Source of the DNA: Pleurotus djamor
Taxonomy: Eukaryota; Basidiomycota; Agaricomycetes; Agaricales; Pleurotaceae
Reading direction: 5' to 3'
NCBI GenBank assembly: GCA_029747585.1
Contig: JAPEVF010000715.1
Span: forward strand, 1-22,840
DNA: 22,840 bases
Of this stretch, positions 9,403-19,540 are shown piece after piece. The position numbers were made by a program, and so were the translations under genes. Each line of letters opens with the position of its first letter. The stretch's first letter is position 1. The notes under the pieces were generated by a model that saw nothing but the letters and a program-made list of their open reading frames with translations, ran no database searches and had not been told where the DNA came from.

Positions 9403-11781
9403 ATGCCCTCAACTTTTCTAAGGCCTCCCTTATATGGATCCATCACCATCCCCGAGATGTGGGATTGGCATTACCGCCATAACCCTACTTGCCCCGTCTT
9501 CCGTTACGAAACACCTCCGGATAATGTCCATGTCCTGACCTATGAAACGGTAGTATCAGCAGGTCATCAGGCGGGAGAGTTCCTTCTGAAGGCTATAGGT
9601 GCCTCTGCCCAAGACACGGTCAAGCCGCGTATCGCTATCATAGCAACTACAGGTGAGCATCTCGTTCTTATCGTATAACGCCCTCGTTGATTGTCTTAAC
9701 GTAGACACAATCACGTTCTTCTGTACGCTCATGGGAGCTATGCGTGCAGGGATATGCACCGCTATCATCTCCCCTCACAACAGCACCGACGCGGTTGCAC
9801 ACCTTTTGAATGAGGTTGCGGCAACACACGTCTTCACCAGTGAAGAAAGTGCCGCTCAGACTCTCGCCTCTGGTGCTGTTGAACTCCTTCGAGATAGAAA
9901 CTCTGGTTTGCGTCATTCCGCCCCCATGACAATCGCAAAAATGCCAACCCCCAGCCAAATCTTCGTATCTTCACCTGGCCTCAAGCTAGCATCGGCTGGG
10001 ACGACACCCAGTTGGTTGGCGGACCGAGATTCGCCTGTAGTTTATACTCACAGCTCGGGTGTGGGCGGTTTCTTTTCCTTTTCCCCTTCCACCATAACAA
10101 TTTTCATCATAAGGTTCGACGTCGCTTCCTAAGCCCTTAGCCTGGAATCATTTGTTCCTCCTCCAAGTAGGCTTTGCCCCCAGTAAGTATCGCCTCACTT
10201 TTAACCTTCTTTCCTAATCTACTATGCAGTTGACGGCCATCATGATTTCGCGAACCAACTGTTCTCATGGCATGGTGTCTCCATGTCTCACGGAACCGGC
10301 GTTCACCTCCTCTCATGGATAGTACGTTCATGAGGTGGAGCTTGTGTGCTCTTCTTTACTTACCCTCTATCTCAGCCTACCTCTGGATTCTCCGTGGCTG
10401 TTTTCCCGCCCCAATCACCCACGAAACCATTTACCACGCAAGCCGCCTGGGAAGCATTCGTTCAATCCGCTCCTGATTACGCCGTCTTATTTCCTCACGT
10501 ACTAGAGGTATGGCGTTTTTCTGGCGCCTTGTGACTTATTCTCGATAATGTTACAAGGAATGGGCAAACGATCCGAACAAAGTTGAACGACTGAAGTCCA
10601 CTAAAGGAGTGGTGAGTTCCTGGGGGTTCTGAAAAATTACCGTGTTTTTTTCTCAGTGATTCCTTCTGTTATAGGTTTGGCTAGGAGGCTTCCTCAATCG
10701 GGAGATAGGAAACGAACTGGCCGCCCAAGGGCTCAAGTTATTTCCCCTCTATGGAATGTAAGACTAAATCTGCTCTTAAATCCGTCAGTCTGACCAGCCA
10801 CAGGGCCGAAGCAGGCGTTTTAGGGTCCTTCCTTCCAGGTAGGTCTAATGGATGTCACATTTTCCCTCACCGCTGCACTCACTCGAGCTCTTATCTCAGT
10901 GAATCAAGGTCTCGACTGGGAGTACTTTTCCATGACCCCGCGAGGGGGATCCGTTTTCAGCCAGGTATCGGAAGATATATACGAGCTTATTTTGGTGGTG
11001 CGTATCAAACTTCAGGAAAGATTTCCATGATCAGTCTGAGTTATCTCTCTGCCACTTAGCAAAGTCTCACTCGACCTCTGGCGGCCACGAATACCGAATA
11101 TCTTGGCTCAAATGCATATGCTACGAAAGATCTGTTCCAAAAGCATCCATCGAAAGACGGCTTTTGGAAACCGGTCGGACGCATGGATGACCTCATCGCT
11201 TTGTCGAACAACAAGAAGGTGTGGAGTCGCTTTCCTTCTTTCTTCCTACATGTTTCCCCCTTCCCACCCCACAAGTCCCTGGATTGATCAACCATGTACT
11301 TCAGGTTAATCCCTTGCCCCTGGAAAACCTCCTGAATCGTGATCCTCGTATTTGGCGAGCATTGTTGTTTGGCGAAGGACAGCCATTTTGTGGTGCTTTG
11401 GTCGACCTACGTCCTGAATATGCGTCCGATGTGGTATCCCCGTCTCAAGCTCAAGAAATGAAGAATGCTTTGAGGTAATGTCCACTCGTATGTTTTGCTG
11501 TTGGTTCCCTGCCTTATACCGGACACCTCGATAGCGACGTTATCAAACGCACCACTTCCGCGGAGGCTGGTGGCTATGAAATTCCACCCCAGGTGTGTGT
11601 TCTCCTACGTCCGTGGATATCTATCCATCTGACCGCACGATTCGTTACGCAGATCTTATTCACCCAGCCCGAGAAACCGTTTCAGTACACGGAGAAGGGC
11701 TCTATTCGGAGGGGAAGAATCTTGGAAGACTACAAAAGCGAGATCATCAAGCTCTATGCCGATTATCGTTCTGCGGAGTAG
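9403..11781 (+). CDS. Stand-alone adenylation (AMP-binding) protein of the NRPS-like / carboxylic acid reductase type
   Basis: Thirteen exons: 9403-9652, 9705-10058, 10114-10182, 10230-10321, 10376-10507, 10558-10611, 10675-10757, 10804-10838, 10909-10997, 11060-11218, 11305-11474, 11535-11592, 11653-11781. Sum 1674 nt, 557 residues. It is an AMP-binding domain (PF00501) of the type that leads basidiomycete A-T-R proteins, activating a carboxylic acid as acyl-AMP. Core motifs: HSSGSTSLPKPL (A3 phosphate loop), WHGVSMSHGTG, LYGMAEAG (A5), GRMDDLIALSNNKKVNP (A7/A8), and YTEKGSIRR near the end with the A10-type lysine. Translation stops right after DYKSEIIKLYADYRSAE, where family members continue into a carrier (T) domain and a reductase domain; none is visible downstream to 12856. 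An in-frame ATG at 9265 would add 46 residues, but the family usually begins near RPPLYGS, so I chose 9403. The motif set is complete, so activity is plausible; product release needs a partner. Confidence 0.92.
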
Positions 11782-12856
11782 CGTATCGCGTCTTTTCTGT
11801 ACTTCCTGGGGGTCTTTTCGCGGTTTTGACTATTTTCATTGATGATCGTTGTTCCAGGGTTCTTCGAGTACTTGATTCGAATAGAACGTGAGAGCCATGG
11901 ATGTCGCAACAAGTTCAACCGCAGATTGAGTGGTTCTTGCGTATCACGGATGGGATTTGTTAATGTCGCCCCCTCACCGACCGCGTGGGCGATGTTTCGA
12001 CTGCGAGTACCCCATTCATAATCGTGGGCACGACAATGCGAGCCACCCAATACTTCAACGCACGTTCGTGTGTACACCCAACGCTGCGCCCGTTCCCAAC
12101 GATGCATGATCCGTTGTCAACACCAGATCAGGAAGACTGCCAGCGACCACAACAGTTAAGATTTCTCTCGCTTGACTTGCGAGTCCTAGGTTTATCCGGG
12201 GTTCAAAAGTCGCACCCCTCTGAAAGTTGACGGGCGGGGCGGATACGCACAGGTGGGCCTTCAATGCTTGCTCGGTCCCTCCATGCCAGACGTTGACTCA
12301 ACGCCGCCTTCGACTCACGGGACTACCATCGCGATGCGGCTGTACTTGGGAACGTTCAGCGCGCGTTTGTATTTACCAATCACACGACCATCCGTTTTTA
12401 TATCTACAGCTCAGGGCGCCCCATGGCTTCAGTAGCCCTTTCACACACCCTCGGCCACGGACCGATATAAGTATGTCTCTATCGGTCATCTTGAAGCCAC
12501 ATTACTCATGTCTATTCTTGCGCCTGTTCAACAGGGCACGCTGACAATCACAACATCATGATGAGACAACAAACTTGTCATATCGTGGAAGTTCTCGCAG
12601 AACTTCTGGCAAATCCAGTGGTAATTGGATTGAACTTGATTGACAATCTATTAACGAGCTGAAACAAGGAAACCACAGCTAAACGTCGTCGATACCTCCT
12701 TATCAAGCCGAACCCCTCGATCTTACAACCCATGGATCGTACCCTTCGGTCGGGTTGGCCAAATCCTAAAGCTATCGCAGCCAATTCATTAGTACCTCTG
12801 ACAGAAGATTCATAAAGGCGCAACCGGTAAGCTTTCGTGGCCACCTCCCCGTCGCA
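11782..12856. other. Intergenic region after the adenylation gene; no gene recognised
   Basis: About 1.1 kb without a supportable gene. I looked here for carrier or reductase remnants that would complete the adenylation protein, such as an LGxDS-like carrier motif or a Y-x-x-x-K reductase motif, and found none. The right end must contain the DUF6534 copy 2 promoter; a weak AT-rich TTCATAAAG near 12810 is a possible TATA element. The long minus-strand ORF at 12578-13231 overlaps that gene's exons and is antisense shadow. Confidence 0.5.
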
Positions 12857-14319
12857 ATGTCTGCACCTCCTGCTCCCGTCAACTCTCTTCCACCTATCCC
12901 GCCTATCATCGCAGAGCTGTAAGTGTATCTCCCCCATGGTCCCTCCAACCGACTCACCTGGAGTGATGATCTCAGTACCGGCCCCCTTGTAAGGCGACTT
13001 CTCATCTATGGTCGGGCCTACTGAGCTAATGTTAACCCAGTTACTCGGGCATTTCTTCAACTGGGGACTCTTCGGAGCTCTCATCGTCCAGACCTGTCTG
13101 TCATCTTTACTACCGCACAAACCGCTAATATTGAATCCTTGACCCCAGACGTTTACTATCTTGCCTTCCCCAATGACCGTTTGCTGCCGAAGACCATCGT
13201 CTACAGTGTCCTGGTAATCGAAGTTCTCCAAACAGTCTTGGCGACTCGGGACGCCTTCAGAAACTTCGGTACTGGCTGGGGCAACATGATCGATCTCGCT
13301 GAGGTCGGTTGGCTCTGGTTCAGTGTCCCCGTTCTGGGAAGTATCAGTACGTCAACGTTGCTCCAACGGGATCGGCTCCTTCGCTTAGCTCAATATTCCT
13401 TCCCACCATCAGTTTCATGCATGTCTCAGTTCTTCTTCGCCTGGCGTATCTGGGTTCTGAGTAATCGGCAACTCTTTCTGCCTGCTTGCGTCACTTTCGT
13501 AAGTCCCTGCTGTTTACCGTGAGTTCTCTCTTAATTCGTACCTGCACCAGCTGTCCCTCGTCCAAGGAGTTGCCGGCATCTGGACGGGAATTTATGCCCA
13601 CTTTATCGGCGTGTTCTCTGAAGTCACGAAGCACACCAAAAATACAACCATCGTGAGGCATACGTGAACCTCCCGCCGTGCCATTACTCATGAAACTTAG
13701 GTTTGGCTCGGAGGAACTGCCCTCTGCGATGTGATCATCGCTGCGAGCATGATCTACTTCCTCTCCAAGTCTCGCACTGGATTCCGTCAAACCAATGTAC
13801 TCCTCACTAAGTTGGTCAGAATCGTGATCGAGACTGGGTTGACTTGTGCAACATTTGCCGTCCTCGATCTAATCTTGTTCCTGGCTTTCCAAGAGACGAA
13901 CTACCATCTTGCGCCATCTGTAGCTTTGTCAAAACTCTACTCGAATAGTTTGTTGGTGGTGAGTTTCTTTTTGCGTATGAACACAAACACAAAGTTAGTA
14001 ATCTCGACTGCAGGTTCTCAACGCCCGAGTTCGCATGGTGAATGGCAGAGAAACCAGGGCTGCTACCCAAGACATGACACTTTCAAGTACTCTGCCCACT
14101 TCCAATACCACTCTGGGCAAGTCGTCAGCGTACTCGGATTCCACGCTGAGTCCTGCACACCGCGGGGTTATTTCTGTCTCGGTCACGCAGACCAGTGACG
14201 GAAATACCACGGAACTTGATGTGAGTGACCTTCCAGGAGCATCGCGAAACCGTCCTTATTTTCTGCTTATGATGCAGACGCTTGGAGCTTATAAGAAAGG
14301 CGGCGACTTCGAGCCGTGA
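12857..14319 (+). CDS. DUF6534 family multi-pass membrane protein, copy 2 (intact)
   Basis: Nine exons: 12857-12918, 12976-12988, 13041-13095, 13149-13346, 13413-13498, 13551-13652, 13701-13958, 14014-14220, 14278-14319. Sum 1023 nt, 340 residues. It has about seven hydrophobic segments and a Ser/Thr-rich polar tail, the usual DUF6534 layout; family function is unknown. Landmarks: LPPIPPIIAEL, LLGHFFNWGLFGALIVQTY, YYLAFPNDRLLPK, TRDAFRNFGTGWGN, SQFFFAWRIWVL, SLVQGVAGIWTG, SRTGFRQTNVLLTKLVR, YHLAPSVALSKLYSNSLLV, RVRMVNGRETRA. Exon 2 is a 13-nt microexon (TACCGGCCCCCTT), also 13 nt in copy 1. Exons 3, 4, 6 and 7 have exactly the same length in both copies. It lies on the same strand as GMC copy 2, 604 bp upstream of it. 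I could not assign a substrate or ligand. Confidence 0.92.
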
Positions 14320-14923
14320 CACTGCAATATCAAGGACTTGGACAAGTTGAAGACTCCAAACGAATACCCCTCATGATTTATGACCACCCTGTCCCGGGCC
14401 CTTGCGCTACATCCTAAATGTTCCCTTCCCCAGTACGATAATGCAATTCTGGATATCCTACCGTCGGTACACATCATAATGTCATTCTATTTTTGGTCAA
14501 TGCCAAATTCCAAGTTCCGAGTCGATCGGAAACTCCCGAGCACAACTTTATCCTTGATTCTACACTCACATCATTGATACTTCGATGAACCGCACGAGTC
14601 CGAGTCAGCTGCAGGATTCCGCAGGATGCGATTATAACACCCACGTCGCCCATAGCTATTAATTGCGTATAATTCTCACCGTGCCTTCGCCGTGAGTATC
14701 GCTGTTCTACATCAATGCGATGGTTGACATGGGTTTCATAGATCTGAAGAACAGCGGAATCGAAAAGCCCAACTTTCTCGTGGGTGATGTCGAGGGGCAA
14801 CCTCGTTCGTGGTCCTTACGGCACTAGCACCTCGCGGTCGCCTTTGTACTTTCCGAGGCGAGACACTTATAACGAAGGAGTCAAAGTTTGGACGAATCAG
14901 GTTCGCAGCTACCTCCATTCGAA
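14320..14923. promoter_or_regulatory. Intergenic region upstream of GMC copy 2
   Basis: 604 bp between DUF6534 copy 2 and GMC copy 2, same strand. A TTATAA element near 14868-14874 lies about 50 bp before the GMC ATG and is a candidate TATA box. Short ORFs on both strands here resemble no known protein. Confidence 0.4.
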
Positions 14924-17219
14924 ATGTTTGCGCCGCTGCTCTTCCTCCTACTTTCCCTCGGCACTTATGTGGAAGCAAAACTACTGCGCTCAGCCAAAGG
15001 GCTCGACAACGCGCGTTTCGACTTTGTGATCGTTGGAGGTGTGTTGCGGACTAGCTTTGGGAAGGCAAGTGGTCTCACGCAGTCGGTTACGCAGGTGGTA
15101 CTGCGGGAAGCGTACTGGCCAATAGGTTATCCGCGAACCCTGATATAAGTGTTCTCGTCATTGAGGCTGGGGATACGTATGTTTCTTCCATTCGACTGCC
15201 TGATCGGGACAAGTTGACAACTCGTTCAAGGAATAACAATAATCTCGCGACGATCGTTCCCTTCTTGGGAGTTTCCTTGGCGAACACCGTCGTAGACTGG
15301 AACTTCACCACCACTCCGCAGACAGGCCTCTTCAACAGAACGTTCCACTATGCTCGTGGACACGTCCTTGGAGGCAGTAGCGTCATCAGTATGGAATTTA
15401 CAACAATAATCACTAGTGCTCTCCATGCTGACATGTTTTCAGACCTACTCACTTGGAACCGTGGCTCTAATGATACATGGGACGAATGGGCTCGTATCAC
15501 AGAAGACCCTGGGTGGTCGTGGAACAGCGTCGCGACTTTCTATAACGCTGTACGCCTCTCGTAATTTCATCCTGCCGTCCTGTCCTCATTATGTTATGTC
15601 CGCAAAGACATCCAGCATCGCACCGCCAGCAGATGGTCATGATACAACTGGAGAGATTGACCCTGCCGTTCACGGCATTGGGCCAGTCAAAGTCAGTCTC
15701 CCCGGGTTTGGCTCAGAGCTCGACTCTCGAGTCATCAACACCAGCAAGAATTCAGGATCTCGATTCCCATTCAACGAGGACATCAATGGCGGTCAGCTCA
15801 CTGGTTTTGGTATTATCTATCTACCTTGCATCCCGGTCAACCTCTTAAGCTCGACTTCATAGGTTTTCTACAAGCATCAATCAATACCTCGACCCGGAGT
15901 AGTGCTGACACTGCATACCTAGAGCCCGTACTCAGCCGTCCGAACTTATATGTGCTCCCTAATGCCCAAGTTACGCGACTACTTGAAACGGAACCGTCTT
16001 CTCGTCTCCCCGACTTCAGGACAGTGGTGTTTACCACTGGAGGTGAGCTCTTTCTCATTGCCACACACCATTTTGAATGAACTAGCTGATGGGTCAGGTC
16101 GGTCTTTCACGGTTCATGGACGACGGGAGGTCATCCTTTCCGCCGGCGTCATCGGTACCCCCCAGCTTCTCCTGCTCTCAGGAATCGGTCCTCAGGACGA
16201 GTTGAAGCACGTTGGTATCAAATCCGTTGTGAACCTTCCCAGCGTCGGCAAGAATCTGACCGACCACCCTATGGTCCCGAACTACTTCGCCGTCAACTCT
16301 CCCAAGAATGGTACTTTTGACAATGTCCTTCGGAATGATACGCTCTTCGGGGAAGACATCGGCAAATGGATGTCCTCTGGAACGGGTCTCTTCGTCAACT
16401 CCCCAGCAAATACGTTGGGATTCATGCGCCTGAATTCTTCGATCCTCCAGAATTTCTCCGATCCTTCGTCAGGACCTCTCTCCGCTCACACGGAAATCAT
16501 CTTCGTGGTATGTCTCGAGTTGAATTGAGCCTTATTGCAACCACCCATTGTTAACTGTTTGACATAGGATGGATTCGCACAACTCAGCAGTCTCGCTCAG
16601 CCCCCAACTGGGAATTTTATATCTATATTGACTGCCGTAGTCTCTCCAGCTTCAAGTAGGTCTCTATTGCTCCGTGCGCTACGTTCTTCATGCTCACACA
16701 GAGCAAACTAGGAGGGACGGTATCACTTGCCTCCAAAGACCCCCTAGCAAAGCCCCTTGTCAACCCTAGCATCTTCGCCAACGCTTTCGACTCTATGGCC
16801 ATGGTGCAGGCAATGAAGGATGCCCGTGAATTTATCAGCGGCTCAGAATGGACTGGCTTTGTCGGCGACGCGATAGGAGGCATATCCTCTAACCCGACCG
16901 ATGAAGAGCTGCTCACATACGCCAGGAATGTGTCCGTAACCGTAAATCATCCCGTTGGTACCGCTGCGATGTCTCCAAGAGATGCAAGCTGGGGCGTCGT
17001 AGATCCAGATCTATACGTCAAAGGCACAAGAGGGCTCCGTGTTGTTGATGCATCTATTTTCGTACGTTCTCCCTACTCGACTCGCCGCCTCTTTCCGTGG
17101 TTGACCTGGATTGTTCGTTTATTCGATAGCCGAAGATTCCGGAATGTCATACACAATCCCTGGTATACACAGTGGCGGAACGGGCTGCAAGTCTTATTAA
17201 ATCGCGCCATAATTGCTAG
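14924..17219 (+). CDS. Secreted GMC oxidoreductase (AA3_2, aryl-alcohol oxidase-like), copy 2
   Basis: Ten exons: 14924-15038, 15095-15176, 15231-15388, 15443-15549, 15608-15809, 15863-16042, 16098-16507, 16568-16655, 16712-17061, 17130-17219. Sum 1782 nt, 593 residues. Exons 2, 3, 4, 5, 7, 8, 9 and 10 have exactly the lengths of copy 1, proof of common descent. A signal peptide ends near VEA at residues 16-18. The FAD loop is GGGTAG after DFVIV; signature 1 is ARGHVLGGSSVI; signature 2 is GVIGTPQLLLLSGIG. Catalytic histidines are about H527 (VNHPVG) and H571 (ECHTQ), again 44 apart. Expected reaction: alcohol to aldehyde with O2 reduced to H2O2, outside the cell. A longer in-frame start at 14888 would use GTG or a similar codon and spoil the signal peptide, so the ATG at 14924 is preferred. 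Copy 2 differs from copy 1 in the region after the signal peptide and around exon 6 (two residues shorter). Confidence 0.95.
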
Positions 17220-17601
17220 CATCGTTTATCCTTGTGTAGCTCCAGCGTAATTTCGGGAGCAAGCGATCTCGTTTCTTTCCATACCAAGGTACCCGGTAAT
17301 GTTGAGCGCAGATGCTCTATACAAGGGATTGAAGCTTTTGTCTAAACAACAGTAAATGTAGATTGCAGTAGACCTGTCCTGTCCAACCTTCCAAAAATCC
17401 GACAATCGACACCCACGATGTGCTCTGAGCCGCCGGAGAGCTTTTGGCCGTTCTAAGGACAGCCCTGCATACAGTTTGATCTTCGCATCAGCGATAGGGC
17501 CAAAGAAGAGAGAAAGGATATGTATACCTACGGACAACCTCGACAGAAATATGCGACGTGCCCAGGACGTGCCCCTCCATGTCAGTAACCAAATAAGACC
17601 N

Positions 17602-17640
17602 AAATTTTTGTACATTCCCTCAGGGAATGTACGAAAATTT
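17602..17640. repeat. Near-perfect inverted repeat (hairpin), 18-bp arms, 3-nt loop
   Basis: Left arm 17602-17619 and right arm 17623-17640 are reverse complements with one mismatch (AAATTTTTGTACATTCCC against AAATTTTCGTACATTCCC); the spacer is TCA. An ambiguous base lies directly before it at 17601, and GTACATG follows directly. It could be joined transposon ends, a foldback element or an assembly join. No transposase is seen nearby. Confidence 0.85.
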
Positions 17641-17866
17641 GTACATGTTTACCAGAGGTCGGGAAACGGGCAGAGCCGACGGCGGCATAAGTAGACGATG
17701 TGGAGTAGGCGAGAGCGACACAAGCGAGGCGTATGCAAGAGAGCGCAACGGTGATCCGAGTGCGACAAAAGCTAAGTAGTATACAAGGAAGGGGTAGAGA
17801 CAGAGCAATTGTAGCCGACATTTTGAAGAACAGTTTGAAGACAGAGAGTGAAGCTAAAGTCAGAGA

Positions 17867-17917
17867 TTTGAGGGACTGAGAGCTGAGAGACTTAGGACTG
17901 AGAGACTGAGAGCCTGG
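17867..17917. repeat. Short imperfect tandem repeats of the GACTGAGAG type
   Basis: The stretch is a run of GGACTGAGAG, CTGAGAGACTTA, GGACTGAGAG, ACTGAGAG units. Read on the minus strand it is a pyrimidine-rich CTCTCAGTC tract, a composition often found upstream of fungal transcription starts. No downstream minus-strand gene could be confirmed, so a promoter role is only a possibility. Confidence 0.7.
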
Positions 17918-17999
17918 GGGTGGTTGTCCTTGAATACACGATGTATGGAGCTGTCGAACCAAGACCGCCTATCGGCTCAACATCGGATTATGCCCAATG

Positions 18000-19540
18000 A
18001 GATTCAGGAGACGTAGAACATGGAACACCAAATGCCGGGAAAGCATGTTAACATCAGCGTTACGGGAGCGATGGAGTTTGCCAGTGGGCTGCTCAATGGA
18101 GGAATTTCTGGTGGGGTTTGGACGTAGACGAGCGAGGGTGTCGGGATGACAGATACGACCGGTCCTTGATTCGTTGGAGCTGGTCGTAGAGTGTGGTCGG
18201 CATCACCGCTGGCACATACATACCGCGACACATGATCTCGTAAGGTCCACAGAACCCCGTCGAACGGATGGTACGCGAAGGAGGCAGGATGGACACCGAC
18301 ATCAGCGTTCCATGTTTAACCGTCACGCGTCACGGACGTTTTGCAGACACAAAGGCGAGTTGATTGTGGCGCCGGATTTTGCGTTTCTTGCTGGAAAGTG
18401 AGGGCAGCGGCAGCCCCTTTGGGGAATAGACAAGCATCGCCCTGAACGAGGAGGACCGTAAGTAAGCCTGCTTGGTACGGTTGAGGTGGATAGCTCACTC
18501 ATGAGGCCTGAGGCCGCGAGGAGGCATGCGCCAAACGTTCTAAGGGCACACCCTCTGACCATAATGGTGTTCTGAAGGTTGTCATCGGGTGGAAATATCC
18601 CCACAACTTTATGGTGGCAGATTTGGCTACTCTGGAGCCTTTCAATGCTCCTCTTTCTTGTGCCAGCGAATCCACTCCCAACTTCGATGACTCTCCGAGG
18701 TGTCCTACAATGGATTCTCGGTGAGCGAGGAACTTGGACGNCAAGGATTGGAACTACCTCGTGGGCGGTATGGTGACTACCATTGGTTGAGAGCCAACTG
18801 CACTCATCTTGACGCGTTGTAAGTATGCACAATAGAAACCAAGCTCCGTTGGACTGTGGAACCAAAATTTGCGTCCGGATGACGAGGTGAAGCAACATAT
18901 ACATCGATCCGGTATTGCAGGGGTTATTGAAATTGAAGTCGCCGTGGTGCTCCGAAGAAAGGTTATCCTGGAAGGTACTGAACTTGTACTGAACATGGGG
19001 TTCGTCAACGCTGCGAAAGTCAACTTGAGAACAACCAAAAGCTAGACTCACTCGATCCCCCACATCCAATGCCTCGGCTTCAACTTCAGAGCTAACCGTC
19101 AGAGCGAATTCCGCGCCATCCGTTCCAGGGCGCCGTAGCAAGGTAGTTGAAATTGTCCTCGATTCCAGACGCTCATTTCATGTCTCCGTGCCTTCCAACC
19201 AACCGGATTGAGGACAGCGGCTTGACTCTTTGGACTGGACCTTCTCCTCTTGGACGAATGCTTCGGTAGACGAGACGAGGAGTCCTCAAGACAGATGGCC
19301 AATGGGGACCATATATGAGCGCATCTTGTAACCACCTCTGGGCTCTGTTTGATCCAATTTGACTCCCAATACACTCCCGGGACATTGCACAGACTAATTT
19401 GCGCGATTACGCGACCTTCTAGGATATCCGGGCGACGAGGAGCGCATAAAGGAACATGGAGTTGATTCCGTGGGGGGAGCTTGTCACGGGCGTTCGTGGG
19501 TAAGCCTGGGGAAAGCCAACTCCCAAGCCGATCCATCCTT
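18000..19540 (-). other. Unassigned minus-strand ORFs; possible unrecognised or decayed gene
   Basis: Minus-strand open stretches of 272 codons (18323-19141) and 145 codons (19099-19536) overlap, with smaller ones to about 18000. Parts look protein-like: an acidic run reading ALTVSSEVEAEALDVGDR ends at a perfect GTGAGT donor (about 19055). However, I could not join the pieces into a frame-consistent exon chain, and no domain is recognisable. An N at 18741 interrupts the longest ORF. This may be a remnant, an unknown gene, or chance. I assign no function. Confidence 0.2.

Larger units (their letters stand above)
17220..17980. other. Region after GMC copy 2: no recognised gene; hairpin and repeat tract inside
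   Basis: No supportable gene. A minus-strand ORF (17582-17962) contains a hydrophobic stretch, but much of it is translated from the GACTGAGAG repeats and it crosses both the hairpin and an N, so I do not call it. The hairpin and repeats are listed separately. Confidence 0.5.

Noticed and set aside
11763..12107. Possible missing carrier or reductase domain downstream of the adenylation gene
   Set aside because: None of the six frames shows a carrier motif or a reductase Y-x-x-x-K motif; the ORF here is uninformative.
12578..13231. 217-codon minus-strand ORF
   Set aside because: It runs antisense through the first exons of intact DUF6534 copy 2 and has no recognisable domain; a shadow ORF.
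17582..17962. 126-codon minus-strand ORF with a hydrophobic stretch
   Set aside because: It is largely translated repeat sequence, crosses the hairpin and includes an ambiguous base.
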